The position numbers were made by a program, and so were the translations under genes. The notes beneath the pieces are model-generated. The model ran no database searches. It had not been told where the DNA came from and saw nothing but the letters and a program-made list of their open reading frames with translations. Shown in pieces: positions 1 to 8,206 of a stretch of DNA of 64,000 bases (position 1 is the first letter of the stretch; each line of letters opens with the position of its first letter). The stretch spans positions 1,551,501 to 1,615,500 of the forward strand of contig JAQMRL010000016.1 of assembly GCA_035578175.1 (NCBI GenBank). The letters run 5' to 3'. The stretch comes from Catonia carolina. Its lineage: Eukaryota > Arthropoda > Insecta > Hemiptera > Achilidae.

Positions 1-688
1 TTTAAATAAAAGTTGTACATCTTTTAATTTTCTATAAATTTTATTATATAAACTTTTGTCGTAAAATGCATACTAAAGCCGAAATGTTAAAAAAAATCGA
101 TTTTTCACACGTTTTCGTGAGAAAACAGAAAATCGCTAATTACCGCTAAACTAAGCGTTATACAAAACATGTTCCAAATAAAAGTTGTAGGATTTTAAAT
201 TCTCTACAACTTTTATTATATACATTTTTCCGCTAAAATGCATATTAAAGCCGCAATCTTAAAAAACAAATTTTTTTTCGTGAAAACAGCCTGACCAAGA
301 ATTTCAGCAAACATGGCGCCTACCCTATCTTGTAGAGCATAAAAAATTTCGTAAGGGCGATTTTTAAAAAAATCGTAGGACCAGTTTTAGAGAAAATCGC
401 AAAAAAGTGAAAAATTACACGAATAAAGTACTACTTCCGGTTGACCGATTTTGATGAAAATGTTCGTGTCGGGTCCGGTAGTGGTATGTAGCTTAAGTTT
501 TAAGTTTCAAGTTCGTACGATGTTCCGTTCTTGAGATATTCTGTTCACACGCACACACACAGACCAATCGCTAAAAACATGTTTTTTTGGGTTCAGGGGG
601 TCTGAAAACGTGTACATCCGGTGAAAAATCGACATGAAAACAATACTTTCTTTCTTATATATTTATATAGGCAAGCGAAAGTAAAAAA
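1..688 (-). repeat. R1 repeat copy, cut by window edge
   Basis: Copy of the commonest repeat in the window, named R1 here. Read in R1 orientation, a full copy starts ACTTTCTCTTGCC and ends GGCAAGAGAAAGT followed by a GTGTGA/TCACAC hairpin and CAGATTTTT. This copy is reversed: it enters mid-element at base 1 and ends at the 'aggcaagcgaaagt' terminus near 688, followed by an A-run. It carries the usual modules: the 'cgattttgatgaaaatgttcgtg' region near 450, a short CA microsatellite near 550, and the 'aaaacatgttttt' palindrome near 577. No long open frame. Confidence 0.8.
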
Positions 689-1166
689 AAAAACACTAGT
701 TACCGGAAAATTAAGCGTTTTGCAAAATTCTGTTGTAGGTTTTTGAATGTTCTACAATTTTGGTTATATGTAGTACATTTTTGGCCTAAAATCCGTTTTA
801 AGGCCGTAATCTTAAAAAAAAACATTTTTTTCTACGAGAGCACAGCCTACCCCAAGACTTTCAGCAGACATGGCGCCTAGCTTATCAAGTAGAGCATACA
901 AAATGTAGTCAATGAGGCGATTTGTAAAAAATCGTAGTAGTGGTTTTTGAGAAAATTGGAAAAGTGGAACATTACACGAATAAACTTTTACTTCCGATCA
1001 AAATCGGTCGATGAAAATGTTCGTGTCGGGTCCTCTAGTGGTACCTAACGTAAGTTCCAAGTTGCAACTTTGTACAACGTTCCGTTCTTAAGATATTTCG
1101 ATCACACCCGCAATCCAGTAGCTAAAAACATGTTTTTTTGGTTTCGGGGGGGTGCGAAAACGTGTA
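689..1166 (-). repeat. R1 repeat, second diverged partial copy
   Basis: A second R1 copy in the same orientation directly follows the first. It shares the order of modules (GTTGTAG hairpin, 'cagcagacatggcgcc', 'gttcgtgtcgggtcc', 'aaaacatgttttttt') but is clearly more diverged. It lacks the expected left terminus and runs straight into the tandem array. The head-to-tail pair implies insertion of one R1 next to another, or tandem duplication. Confidence 0.7.
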
Positions 1167-1975
1167 ATTCGGTATTTTAAAATTGAATAGCGGTTAATTT
1201 TCATTTTGCGTTATTCGCTCATAATTAAAATTAGGTTATATATTTCATTTTACATTGTTTACTTATTATTATTTACATTGGCAAGAGAAAGGCGTGTATT
1301 GCACACCAGATTTTTTTATAAAAAATTGATCCGAAGTAAAAACATGTTTTTTTTGGCTTCAGGGGGTGCGGAAACGTGTAATTCGGTATTTTAAAATTGA
1401 ATAGCGGTTAATTTTCATTTTGCGTTATTCGCTCATAATTAAAATTAGGTTATATATTTCATTTTACATTGTTTACTTATTATTATTTACATTGGCAAGA
1501 GAAAGGCGTGTATTGCACACCAGATTTTTTTATAAAAAATTGATCCGAAGTAAAAACATGTTTTTTTGGCTTCAGGGGGTGCGGAAACGCGTAATTCGGT
1601 ATTTTAAAATTGAATAGCGGTTAATTTTCATTTTGCGTTATTCGCTCATAATTAAAATTAGTTTATATATTTCATTTTTCATTGCTTACTTATTGTTATT
1701 TCCATTGGCAAGAGAAAGGCGTGTGTTGCACACCAGATTTTTTTATAAAAAAATTGATCCGAAGTAAAAACATGTTTTTTTGGCTTCAGGGGGTGCGGAA
1801 ACGCGTAATTCGGTATTTTAAAATTGAATAGCGGTTAATTTTCATTTTGCGTTATTCGCTCATAATTAAAATTAGGTTAGATTTTTTATTTTACATTGTT
1901 TACTTATTATTATTTACATTGGCAAGAGAAAGGCGTGTATTGCACACCAGATTTTTTTTATAAGAAATTGATCCG
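1127..1975. repeat. Tandem array, ~214-bp unit x4, made of R1 ends
   Basis: Four near-identical units with a period of 213-214 bp: the string 'gcgttattcgctcataatt' begins at about 1208, 1422, 1635 and 1849. Each unit joins the R1 right terminus ('cattggcaagagaaagg' plus a GTGTATTGCACAC hairpin and CAGATTTTTTT) to an inverted piece from near the R1 left end ('aaaaacatgttttttt..ttcaggggg'). The last unit ends near 1975. Two 62-65 residue open frames inside it simply repeat with the unit and are not taken as genes. Confidence 0.9.
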
Positions 1976-2101
1976 TAAGTTTACTTACATTAGTATTTTT
2001 GTCTTGAAATGCTGTGTAAAATGTTAAAAGTTACCACATAAAAGAAATATTTTATTATGTTGGAAATTCAATATTTTGATTTTTTAATGGTTTTTGTTAC
2101 A

Positions 2102-2161
2102 GGCATTGAAAAGGAAAAAAACGCCCGTTTTGGTTGTAAGAAAAATAAATTTGTAAAATAA
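2102..2161 (+). other. Possible terminal exon with poly(A) signal
   Basis: A good 3' splice site (TTTTTGTTACAG, ending 2101) is followed by about 55 coding-compatible bases. Two frames stay open: one ends at a TAA near 2153, the other at a TAA near 2161. An AATAAA lies near 2187. This is the layout of a last exon of a gene entering from the left. With no partner exon and so short a frame it cannot be confirmed. The strand and splice site are seen; the gene itself is inference. Confidence 0.25.
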
Positions 2162-2199
2162 TATTTATGAATCTGTGTTATAAATTCAATAAAAATCTG

Positions 2200-3560
2200 T
2201 AGAGACAAAAAAATTTGTGTTAATTTTTATTAAATGGTCAACCTTTTAATAATCCCGAATTCCTTTTAAAAAAATCCTCAATACGTGTGCAGTTTGCACT
2301 CTGTCATAAATAAAAAGCTAAACAGCAAATAGGCAGATGAGAATTAAAGGTAATTCACATTTTTAAAAAAACTATAAATAAAAAAATAGTGTACTTTATC
2401 ATTATCACGCTTACGAACGAAGAACAAACAAAAAAGAAAGAAATAAAAAGATGGAATGCGTTTGCGGGAAATGTGTATTGGGTTGCCGTCGCATTTTAAA
2501 GATTAATTTGATACCAGGATAGCATGATGTTAGTAGAGGTTGGATATAATACGTTATGTATAATGAATCGTTTGCGGGAAATGTCTACTGGCTTGCCGCC
2601 CATTCAATATAACCCAAATATTGTGTGAATTAGTTCTGTAGCGACCACTTTTATTTCATACTCTCCTGGTAGTAAAGAAAAATGCACTACTTAGTCCCTA
2701 CAGAGATCGGCATTATCTAATATTATGACGTAACGTTCGTAGTCCACATTATTCATATTATTATTTATGAAACAGTTTTGACTACCACTTATTTCCTACT
2801 CTCCTGGTAGTATTAAAAGTATTAGAAGTCGATTGGAATTTTAATTATCTCTAAAATTTTAATTATTTTTATTATTTCATAAGTTATAAAACTTCATACA
2901 CTATATTTTAATAGTATTTTGTGAATTTTACAAGGACCAGACTTGCTTATCTAGTGTAACTTACCAATTCAAAGCAACTTTTACGTACATTTTATTATTT
3001 TATATGTTCTTCTCTTATCTATAATATAGAATATCGTTCATGTATAATATAATAACACCTAACACATGCCTAGAAACATTTTGAATAAACAAAATATTCC
3101 TAAATGTTGATGTTCTGAGCATACCGCGACATTCCTGAAGTCAATATTGGTCCACAATGGTGAACAACCATTTGTAAAAAAAATAATCAAGAAAAAAAAT
3201 GGTACAAATTTAATAAAAAGACACAACTTTTCAATTCTAAAAAACATTTATTATTTTATTAAAATTTATACATAATGTTACAACTCGTTATAGTAAAGTA
3301 AAATTGTAAACTTTAATTTAATTAGTAGTTCAAATATATTTATTTAACAAAATTATTTGACAAGAAAAAAAACTAACCTTTACAAACTACAACAATGAAT
3401 ATGAGTTTATGAAAATAAGTTATTAGACATATTAAACATTTAAAACAATGCAGTTCACGCAATTTATTAACAATAAAATAAAATAAACAATATCCCTTAC
3501 CAAATTAAACATTAAACAGAATGTCTGTTGACAAAATAACAAACTTCACCGTAACGAAGA
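2200..3560. other. AT-rich spacer with two short dispersed duplications
   Basis: No convincing gene. Two imperfect direct repeats are visible: 'tttgcgggaaatgtgtattggg' near 2461 against 'tttgcgggaaatgtctactggc' near 2571, and 'ccacttttatttcatactctcctggtagta' type sequence near 2646 and 2784. A 62-residue minus-strand frame at 3059-3247 has no recognisable content. Confidence 0.5.
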
Positions 3561-3655
3561 ATCCAATTAGTACAATTTAGACCACTAACACGTCACCCAT
3601 TCAAACCGCGGCCGCGTCTCAACAATGGAATCCTTCGTTTTTATAATTAATCAGT

Positions 3656-3676
3656 CAGCTGTTTTTGAACAGCTGA
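3656..3676. repeat. Short palindrome, AGCTGTTTTTGAACAGCT type
   Basis: A perfect short inverted repeat (CAGCTGTT..AACAGCTG) around 3658-3674, of the kind also seen inside the tRNA SINE at 14310. Possibly a trace of that SINE; no other SINE sequence is adjacent. Confidence 0.4.
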
Positions 3677-3759
3677 TTTCATTTTCCGCCGCTTCATTAT
3701 AACAATAATATATTGTTTAAAACAGATTGTCAACACATTTGTATACATAAAAAAAATCA

Positions 3760-3942
3760 TTAGTTATACAAGAGTGATTTAAGTGATAAAAGATAGTGAG
3801 CTGAAAATGTCTCTCCTGTTCTAAAGTCAGTATGTACGTCCTCAGGAAACCTATCAAAAGCTTTTTGTACCTTTTTCAATTTATGCAACCAAGATTCTTT
3901 GTTACTAGTAGATTCATTCAAAAATAAATCTTTATAATGCAT
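3760..3942 (-). pseudogene. Coding-like fragment next to fold-back 1, unknown
   Basis: A minus-strand open frame of 60 residues from Met, or about 70 if read back into the fold-back arm, rich in Lys/Glu/Phe (for example KLKKVQKAFDRFPEDVHTDF), ending in a TAA near 3760. The composition looks translated. I do not recognise the family. The first 35 bp of this segment also occurs beside fold-backs 2 and 3, where copies 2 and 3 read CTGCAG instead of CTGCTG, so part of it moves with the fold-back. It may be the end of the element's own reading frame or a host exon it picked up. Confidence 0.35.
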
Positions 3943-4034
3943 CCAGCAGTTTGAAATTAATTCTATTTTATATTATAATGAATTTATATAATAAATTTCA
4001 CTAACCTTCTTTTTAAACTGCATCAACTTTAATC

Positions 4035-4078
4035 TTTACTTACACGTGTTTCGGTGGATCCACCAACATCAGAGTAAA
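4035..4078 (-). ncRNA. Hammerhead-like motif, fold-back 1 left arm (core mutated)
   Basis: On the minus strand the order is stem I strand TTTACT, CTGATGT, the GGTGGATCCACC stem, GAAA, CACGTGTA, then AGTAAA pairing with stem I. The core reads CTGATGT where CTGATGA is required, so this arm should be inactive. Confidence 0.55.
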
Positions 4079-4195
4079 TAACATAATTGAAACTAAAAGA
4101 AATTATATATATTTGTATAATACAAATGACTGAAGATGTATCATCTTCTATAGATTTTAATTAAGTGAAAAAAATTTTTTGTTTCAATTATGTTA

Positions 4196-4239
4196 TTTAC
4201 TCTGATGATGGTGGATCCACCGAAACACATGTAAGTAAA
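4196..4239 (+). ncRNA. Hammerhead-like motif, fold-back 1 right arm (core intact)
   Basis: TTTACT at 4196-4201 can pair with AGTAAA at 4234-4239 (stem I). CTGATGA lies at 4202-4208, the self-complementary GGTGGATCCACC at 4210-4221 (stem II) and GAAA at 4222-4225. A very short stem III of ACAC/ATGT type ends in GTA at 4231-4233, the predicted cleavage site. One extra T separates the core from stem II. Confidence 0.6.
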
Positions 4240-4310
4240 GATAAAAGGACAGTTTAAAAAGAAGGTTAGTGAAATTTATTATTTAAATCCATTATATAAA
4301 ATAGAATTAC

Positions 4311-4739
4311 TTGTAGATGAACAACAACTAAGACACAATGAATGATCAGTAAAAATTGATTTAAGCATCTTTATAAGTAATTAATTACAAAAAAAAAATT
4401 TTACATTACAAACCTTCAATTAATAAATTTTAATTTTATACACACTGTAGAATGGATATACGTGAAATAAGAAGTTCCCGGAAAGAGGTATACTTTGGAC
4501 AATTAATTCAAATTGGCACAAGCAGCTTCGGTGTTTATCTACTCCACTCTTCGCCCCTAGTCATGCAATGACGGTACAGTCACAAAAGTATACAATCGCT
4601 ACTGTAATGTGCGACTCGCGCACGGTCACTATGCTTTGTTTTCACTATTTTTATTAATAATGTGTCAGACATAATGATGTAACTAATTTGTTTTCATACA
4701 TGATTTTCTGTTCACTATATATTCAAACCAATCTGTTTA
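4311..4739. other. Spacer, no gene recognised
   Basis: AT-rich to 4440, then a more balanced stretch (4440-4740) with no open frame, repeat terminus or RNA gene that I can support. Confidence 0.4.
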
Positions 4740-5044
4740 TAGTCCAGCCTCTCTTAGTTTGCTCCTAATGTAAACAAATAATGACATCACTGAGCATGCA
4801 CATTATATCAAAATGTGTACACGCTGATTAAAAACTAACAACAAAATACTTTCAAAAGTATTTAAATACAAAATACTTTTAAAAGTATTTTTCTAAATGA
4901 AATTGTTAGACCTACACCATATCTTCATTCAAAAATAAATCTTTATAATGCATCCTGCAGTTTTAAATATTTCTATTTCATATAATGAATTAATACAATA
5001 ATTTCACTAACCTTCTTTTTAAACTGCGTCACCTTTATTTCAAT

Positions 5045-5089
5045 TTTCACTTACACGTGTTTCGGTGGATCCACCATCATCAGAGTAAA
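5045..5089 (-). ncRNA. Hammerhead-like motif, fold-back 2 left arm (core intact)
   Basis: Minus strand: TTTACT (revcomp of 5084-5089), CTGATGA, GGTGGATCCACC, GAAA, CACGTGTA, then AGTGAAA as the partner of stem I with one G-T pair. All core bases of the hammerhead consensus are present. Stem III is the palindrome ACACGTGT, which in known short-stem-III hammerheads favours dimeric folding. Confidence 0.65.
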
Positions 5090-5281
5090 TAACATATAAT
5101 TGAAACTAAAAACATTATTTATTAAAAATCTATAGAAGATGATACATCTTCAGTCACTTGTATAAAACTGTTTTATACAAGTGACTGAAGATGTATAAAA
5201 CTGTTTTATACAACTGACTGAAGATGTATCATCTTCTATAGATTTTTAATAAATAATGTTTTTAGTTTCAATTATATGTTA

Positions 5282-5325
5282 TTTACTCTGATGATGGTGG
5301 ATCCACCGAAACACGTGTAAGTGAA
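5282..5325 (+). ncRNA. Hammerhead-like motif, fold-back 2 right arm (core intact)
   Basis: TTTACT at 5282-5287 pairs with AGTGAA at 5320-5325. CTGATGA lies at 5288-5294, GGTGGATCCACC at 5296-5307, GAAA at 5308-5311 and CACGTGTA at 5312-5319, with predicted cleavage after GTA at 5319. Same arrangement and same single extra T as the other arms. Confidence 0.65.
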
Positions 5326-5465
5326 AATTGAAATAAAGGTGACGCAGTTTAAAAAGAAGGTTAGTGAAATTATTGTATTAATTCACTACACCATATCATG
5401 ACTGATGTTTTTAATACTTTAAGTACTTATAGTATAGTACTAAATAGTGAACTTCATAGGAATAC

Positions 5466-5532
5466 CGTCTGCATTAGCAGTAATTGCAGAACAGTCGGAC
5501 GTTAAACCAAAAAAAAAAAAAAAAAAAAAAAA
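5466..5532 (+). mobile_element. 5'-truncated SINE-c insertion with 24-A tail
   Basis: A 67-bp insert, 'cgtctgcattagcagtaatt...' ending in 24 adenines (5509-5532), is flanked by the 13-bp duplication TTCATAGGAATAC at 5453-5465 and 5533-5545. The body matches the 3' ends of the SINE-c copies near 38355 and 55745. This is a textbook short retroposition product. Confidence 0.9.
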
Positions 5533-5639
5533 TTCATAGGAATACAACATCCGTAAAGTCCCAGACTCTAGCGTGCACCCTGTAGTAGGTGGCTTTTGTT
5601 AGCTGACAGTAGCAGCAAACTAACAACGGCTCAACTGTA

Positions 5640-6070
5640 GTTAAATGCATGCGTCTGTATAGTTTAGTGAGTTTTTGCAGTTTAGTTCTTGTAATTTATA
5701 ATTTAAATTGTTACTGGGATAAATTAAATATATATTTTAAAATGAAATAATTATTCGTAAGTTTGTCCATTGTAATTTGGTTGTAGGCATTTGTGTACAT
5801 TAAAATTTGTAGACCTTGTTGAAAGAATAGGTTACGGATATACTTTATGCGGAACTGTGTGTACACGTAGAGCAAGTGTTGTGCCAGTTCAAATTGTCCA
5901 CAGTAAATGATTTATCAAAGGAAAAAATTGTTTTTTCTCCCCCCCCCCAAGCTAGTTTTAGGGGTTGGGCTACCAGCTGTGAAGTCTACTATGAAACTCC
6001 GAGAAGACTAAGAAGGGCAATTCAAAACAAGCATTGTGGTCTTCTCACTTGAGGTGCATCACAATAATAA
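5640..6070. other. Spacer, no gene recognised
   Basis: Unique-looking AT-rich sequence with a run of cytosines at about 5940-5950. No repeat terminus seen. A minor feature is that 'ggacaattaattcaaattggcaca' near 4497 is partly mirrored by 'tgtgccagttcaaattgtcc' near 5884. Confidence 0.35.
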
Positions 6071-6075
6071 TCGGT

Positions 6076-6240
6076 TGCACATCGCTCGATCAACAATCAA
6101 CTTTCCGTCAAGTTCAAATTGGACGTTTTTCACCATCGCTCCTATACTAATAGCCATGAAATTGTGAGCCTGGATCAGTTAGAGAGTAATGCAGAGTTGC
6201 CGTATTTGGCAGAATGGGAACAAACGTTTTATCATTCATT
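6076..6240 (+). other. Coding-like open stretch, unknown product
   Basis: A plus-strand frame of about 55 residues without a Met, of balanced composition (including SHEIVSLDQLESNAELPYLA and ending FYHSLS), closes at a TAA near 6238. It lies just upstream of fold-back 3 and of another coding-like segment at 6781. It could be one exon of a gene whose intron received the fold-back. There is no strong splice acceptor. Not recognised. Confidence 0.25.
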
Positions 6241-6455
6241 ATCATAAACTGTATAAAATTAAAACAACTCATTCAACATTCATCTAACAGCACATTTCAT
6301 GCTAAAATAAATACAAGGCTTGGTTGGAATATAGTTTTAAAACCACAAATAAATCTTTATAATGCATCCTGCAGTTTGAAATTATTCTATTTTATATAAT
6401 GAATCTATATAATAAATTTCACTAACCTTCTTTTCAAACTGCGTCAACTTTCATC

Positions 6456-6499
6456 ATTACTTACACGTGTTTCAGTGGATCCACCATTATCAGAGTAAA
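6456..6499 (-). ncRNA. Hammerhead-like motif, fold-back 3 left arm (core mutated)
   Basis: The minus-strand core reads CTGATAA (G8 replaced). Stem II has one arm mismatch (GGTGGATCCACT). GAAA and CACGTGTA are kept. Confidence 0.5.
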
Positions 6500-6658
6500 T
6501 AAAATAATTGAAACTAAAATATTTTTTTATTTATTAAAAATCTGTAGAAGATGATACATCTTCTTCAGTCATTCGTATAAAATTATACAAATGACAAGAT
6601 GTATCATCTTCTATAGATTTTAAATAAATAAAAATTTTTTTTAGTTTCAATTATGTTA

Positions 6659-6704
6659 TTTACTCTGATGACGGTGGATCCACCCCAAAACACGTGTAAG
6701 TAAA
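6659..6704 (+). ncRNA. Hammerhead-like motif, fold-back 3 right arm (core mutated)
   Basis: CTGATGA lies at 6665-6671 and stem II at 6673-6684, but the expected GAAA is CCAAAA (6685-6690), removing G12. CACGTGTA and AGTAAA are kept. Confidence 0.5.
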
Positions 6705-6781
6705 GATAAAAGTTGACGCAGTTTGAAAAGAAGGTTAGTGAAATTTATTATATAAATTAATTTTATAAAATAGAATTACCA

Positions 6782-6943
6782 CAGGCTGAAGACCACAAGA
6801 CTTGAACAGCAGAAACCAACTAAACGACAGAAAGTTGTGTTTTCTGACAAGGAACAGCAGAGAAGATCAGATGGATTGAAGGAATACTGGAGAAAGTTCA
6901 AGGAGGGAAACATCAGGAAACGACTCCAAAACCGCAAAAATTG
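6782..6943 (+). other. Candidate terminal exon, basic protein end
   Basis: A plus-strand frame of about 53 residues, highly basic and charged (for example KQKVVFSDKEQQRRSDGLKE), ends at a TGA near 6943. It follows ATTACCACAG, a possible 3' splice site, and is followed about 65 bp later by AATAAA (near 7008). Codon content looks coding. The basic, Gln/Lys/Arg-rich C-terminus would suit a nucleic-acid-binding protein, but I do not recognise the family. The fold-back directly upstream may sit in the preceding intron. Confidence 0.4.
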
Positions 6944-7229
6944 AAATGAGTTTTTTTTAGTTTGATGAACTTATGTAGCTATAGCTCCTATGTAGCTTTT
7001 AAAAAAAATAAACAAATAGAATTAAAACCACAAACAAAGCTTTTCATTTCAATTACTGGTTAATAATTCAACTAATCTCTATAAGTTTGTACGTGTAAAA
7101 CCATGAATCTCTTTATAATTTCAACTACTTAAATTGATTTAAACATTCTCGTAAATAAGCAATGTTACCCTATGCTTCAGTCAATAATAAAAACAATAAG
7201 TGTGTTTGGACAAATATTATATACAAGGA

Positions 7230-7955
7230 ATAATATTACACAAAAGCTCTGTGGAACAACTTGGGGAGCTTCAGCCTCAACTCTTCGCTCAACAGCTCTG
7301 AGCCTTGTGTTCTCAGCTGCTGAATACTGTGCACCTGTCTGGCTAAACAGCCCTCACACTCATAGAGTAGACGCCCAACTCAACAATACCATGAGAATTA
7401 TCACTGGCGCTATCAGATCAACACCTACCGAATGGCTTCCAGTATTGAGCCACATACCACCCCCAAACCTGCGCCGCAAGAATGCCCTCATTAGAGAGTA
7501 TGATAAGATTGTCGACAATCAAGACCTGAGAATTCATGAGGATATTGAAAACTCAAATAAAACTCGTCTGCGATCAAGAAAGCCACCTACAAAAACTGCA
7601 ATTACTGCCAAAGAGGAAGCATTTAACATACCCAGTGCATGGCAGCAAGAATGGGCATCAAAGCAGCAAGAACAAATCCCTTTTGTTTTCACAAAAACCA
7701 CCAGGTTTTGGACTACCTCGTAGAATATGGTCAGCTCTAAATAGAATAAGAACAAAACACGGTAGGTGTGCTGATTTATTGTTTAAATGGGGCAAAATAC
7801 CATCGCCTTTATGTAAGTGTGGTCAAAGACAAACTATTGATCACATAGTGAAAGAGTGCAGAATAACTGCCTTCAGAGGAGGGACAAGAGCGGATTTCCT
7901 GATGGCAACTCCAGAATCAATAGCCTACCTGGACAGACTGGATGTCTGTATATAG
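7230..7955 (+). pseudogene. Non-LTR retrotransposon RT C-terminus, frameshifted
   Basis: The 3' part of a Jockey/CR1-group LINE. The first frame (to 7723) carries GTTWGAS, the SAAEYCAPVWLNSPHTHRVD block and IITGAIRSTPTEWLPVL, typical of the region after the RT palm. The second frame (to 7955) carries GFGLPRRIWSALNRIRTKHG and the Cys/His motif C-x-C-x7-H-x4-C (CKCG...HIVKEC). A frameshift lies between about 7680 and 7715. The RT catalytic core and endonuclease are missing, so this is a dead 5'-truncated copy. Confidence 0.85.
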
Positions 7956-8206
7956 ACTTAAGCATGTTTTTATAATTACGTACTGTATGTACATATTTTT
8001 CATGTTTTTTTTATGACTATTTGTTTCCCAAACAATCATTAATGTTATTTCCCATCCTTATGGACAGAGGGTCATATTTGATCCCAATATTTAACAATTA
8101 TGATGCTGATTTTTAAATGTCTTAAAAAGCCATACGCTAAATAAATACAAAAATATAAAATGTTTCAGTAAAGCAACACAAAAAACAGCCATCTTTAATA
8201 TAACAC
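7956..8206 (+). other. 3' UTR of the LINE fragment and short spacer
   Basis: Follows the LINE stop codon and ends in an AT-rich tail with AATAAA-like strings near 8140, then a short spacer before the Harbinger terminus. No open frame. Confidence 0.5.

Larger units (their letters stand above)
3918..4310. repeat. Fold-back element 1 with paired hammerhead-like arms
   Basis: A ~390-bp near-palindrome. The left arm (about 3950-4110) and right arm (about 4175-4306) are inverted copies around a short AT centre containing 'gaagatgtatcatcttc'. Each arm carries GGTGGATCCACC, CACGTG/CACATG and a CTGATG element. Two further copies occur at 4926 and 6344. Both arms contain a hammerhead-ribozyme-like order of motifs, described separately. 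No open frame spans it. Confidence 0.85.
4926..5392. repeat. Fold-back element 2 with two intact hammerhead-like arms
   Basis: The best-preserved fold-back. Its arms (about 4980-5150 and 5215-5380) are almost perfectly complementary. The centre holds nested palindromes built from ACTTGTATAAAACTG units and a repeated 'gtataaaactgttttataca'. It is inserted into R3, with CTACACCATATC repeated on both sides (4913-4925 and about 5386-5397). A ~12-bp target duplication fits target-primed reverse transcription (Penelope-like or LINE-type) better than DNA transposition. Confidence 0.85.
4742..5637 (-). mobile_element. R3: Tc1-type MITE, interrupted twice
   Basis: Reverse-oriented copy of the MITE seen at 11258-11602. 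The ends are inverted: 'gtccagcctctcttagtttgctcc' at the left and 'caacggctcaactg' at the right, flanked by TA. The body is split by fold-back 2 (about 4926-5392), which leaves a repeated CTACACCATATC, and by a 67-bp SINE fragment (5466-5532) with a 13-bp target duplication. Without the insertions the copy is about 350 bp. No coding capacity; presumably mobilised by a Tc1/mariner transposase in trans. Confidence 0.75.
6344..6780. repeat. Fold-back element 3, hammerhead cores broken
   Basis: Third copy, with arms at about 6380-6540 and 6610-6775. ACCACA occurs on both sides (about 6339-6344 and 6778-6783) and may be the target duplication. Both arms keep the order of hammerhead motifs but with core changes, so this looks like the oldest or least constrained copy. 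Confidence 0.8.

Noticed and set aside
1206..1617. Two nearly identical 62-65 residue open frames
   Set aside because: They repeat with the 214-bp tandem unit and lie over R1 ends; repetition, not selection, explains them.
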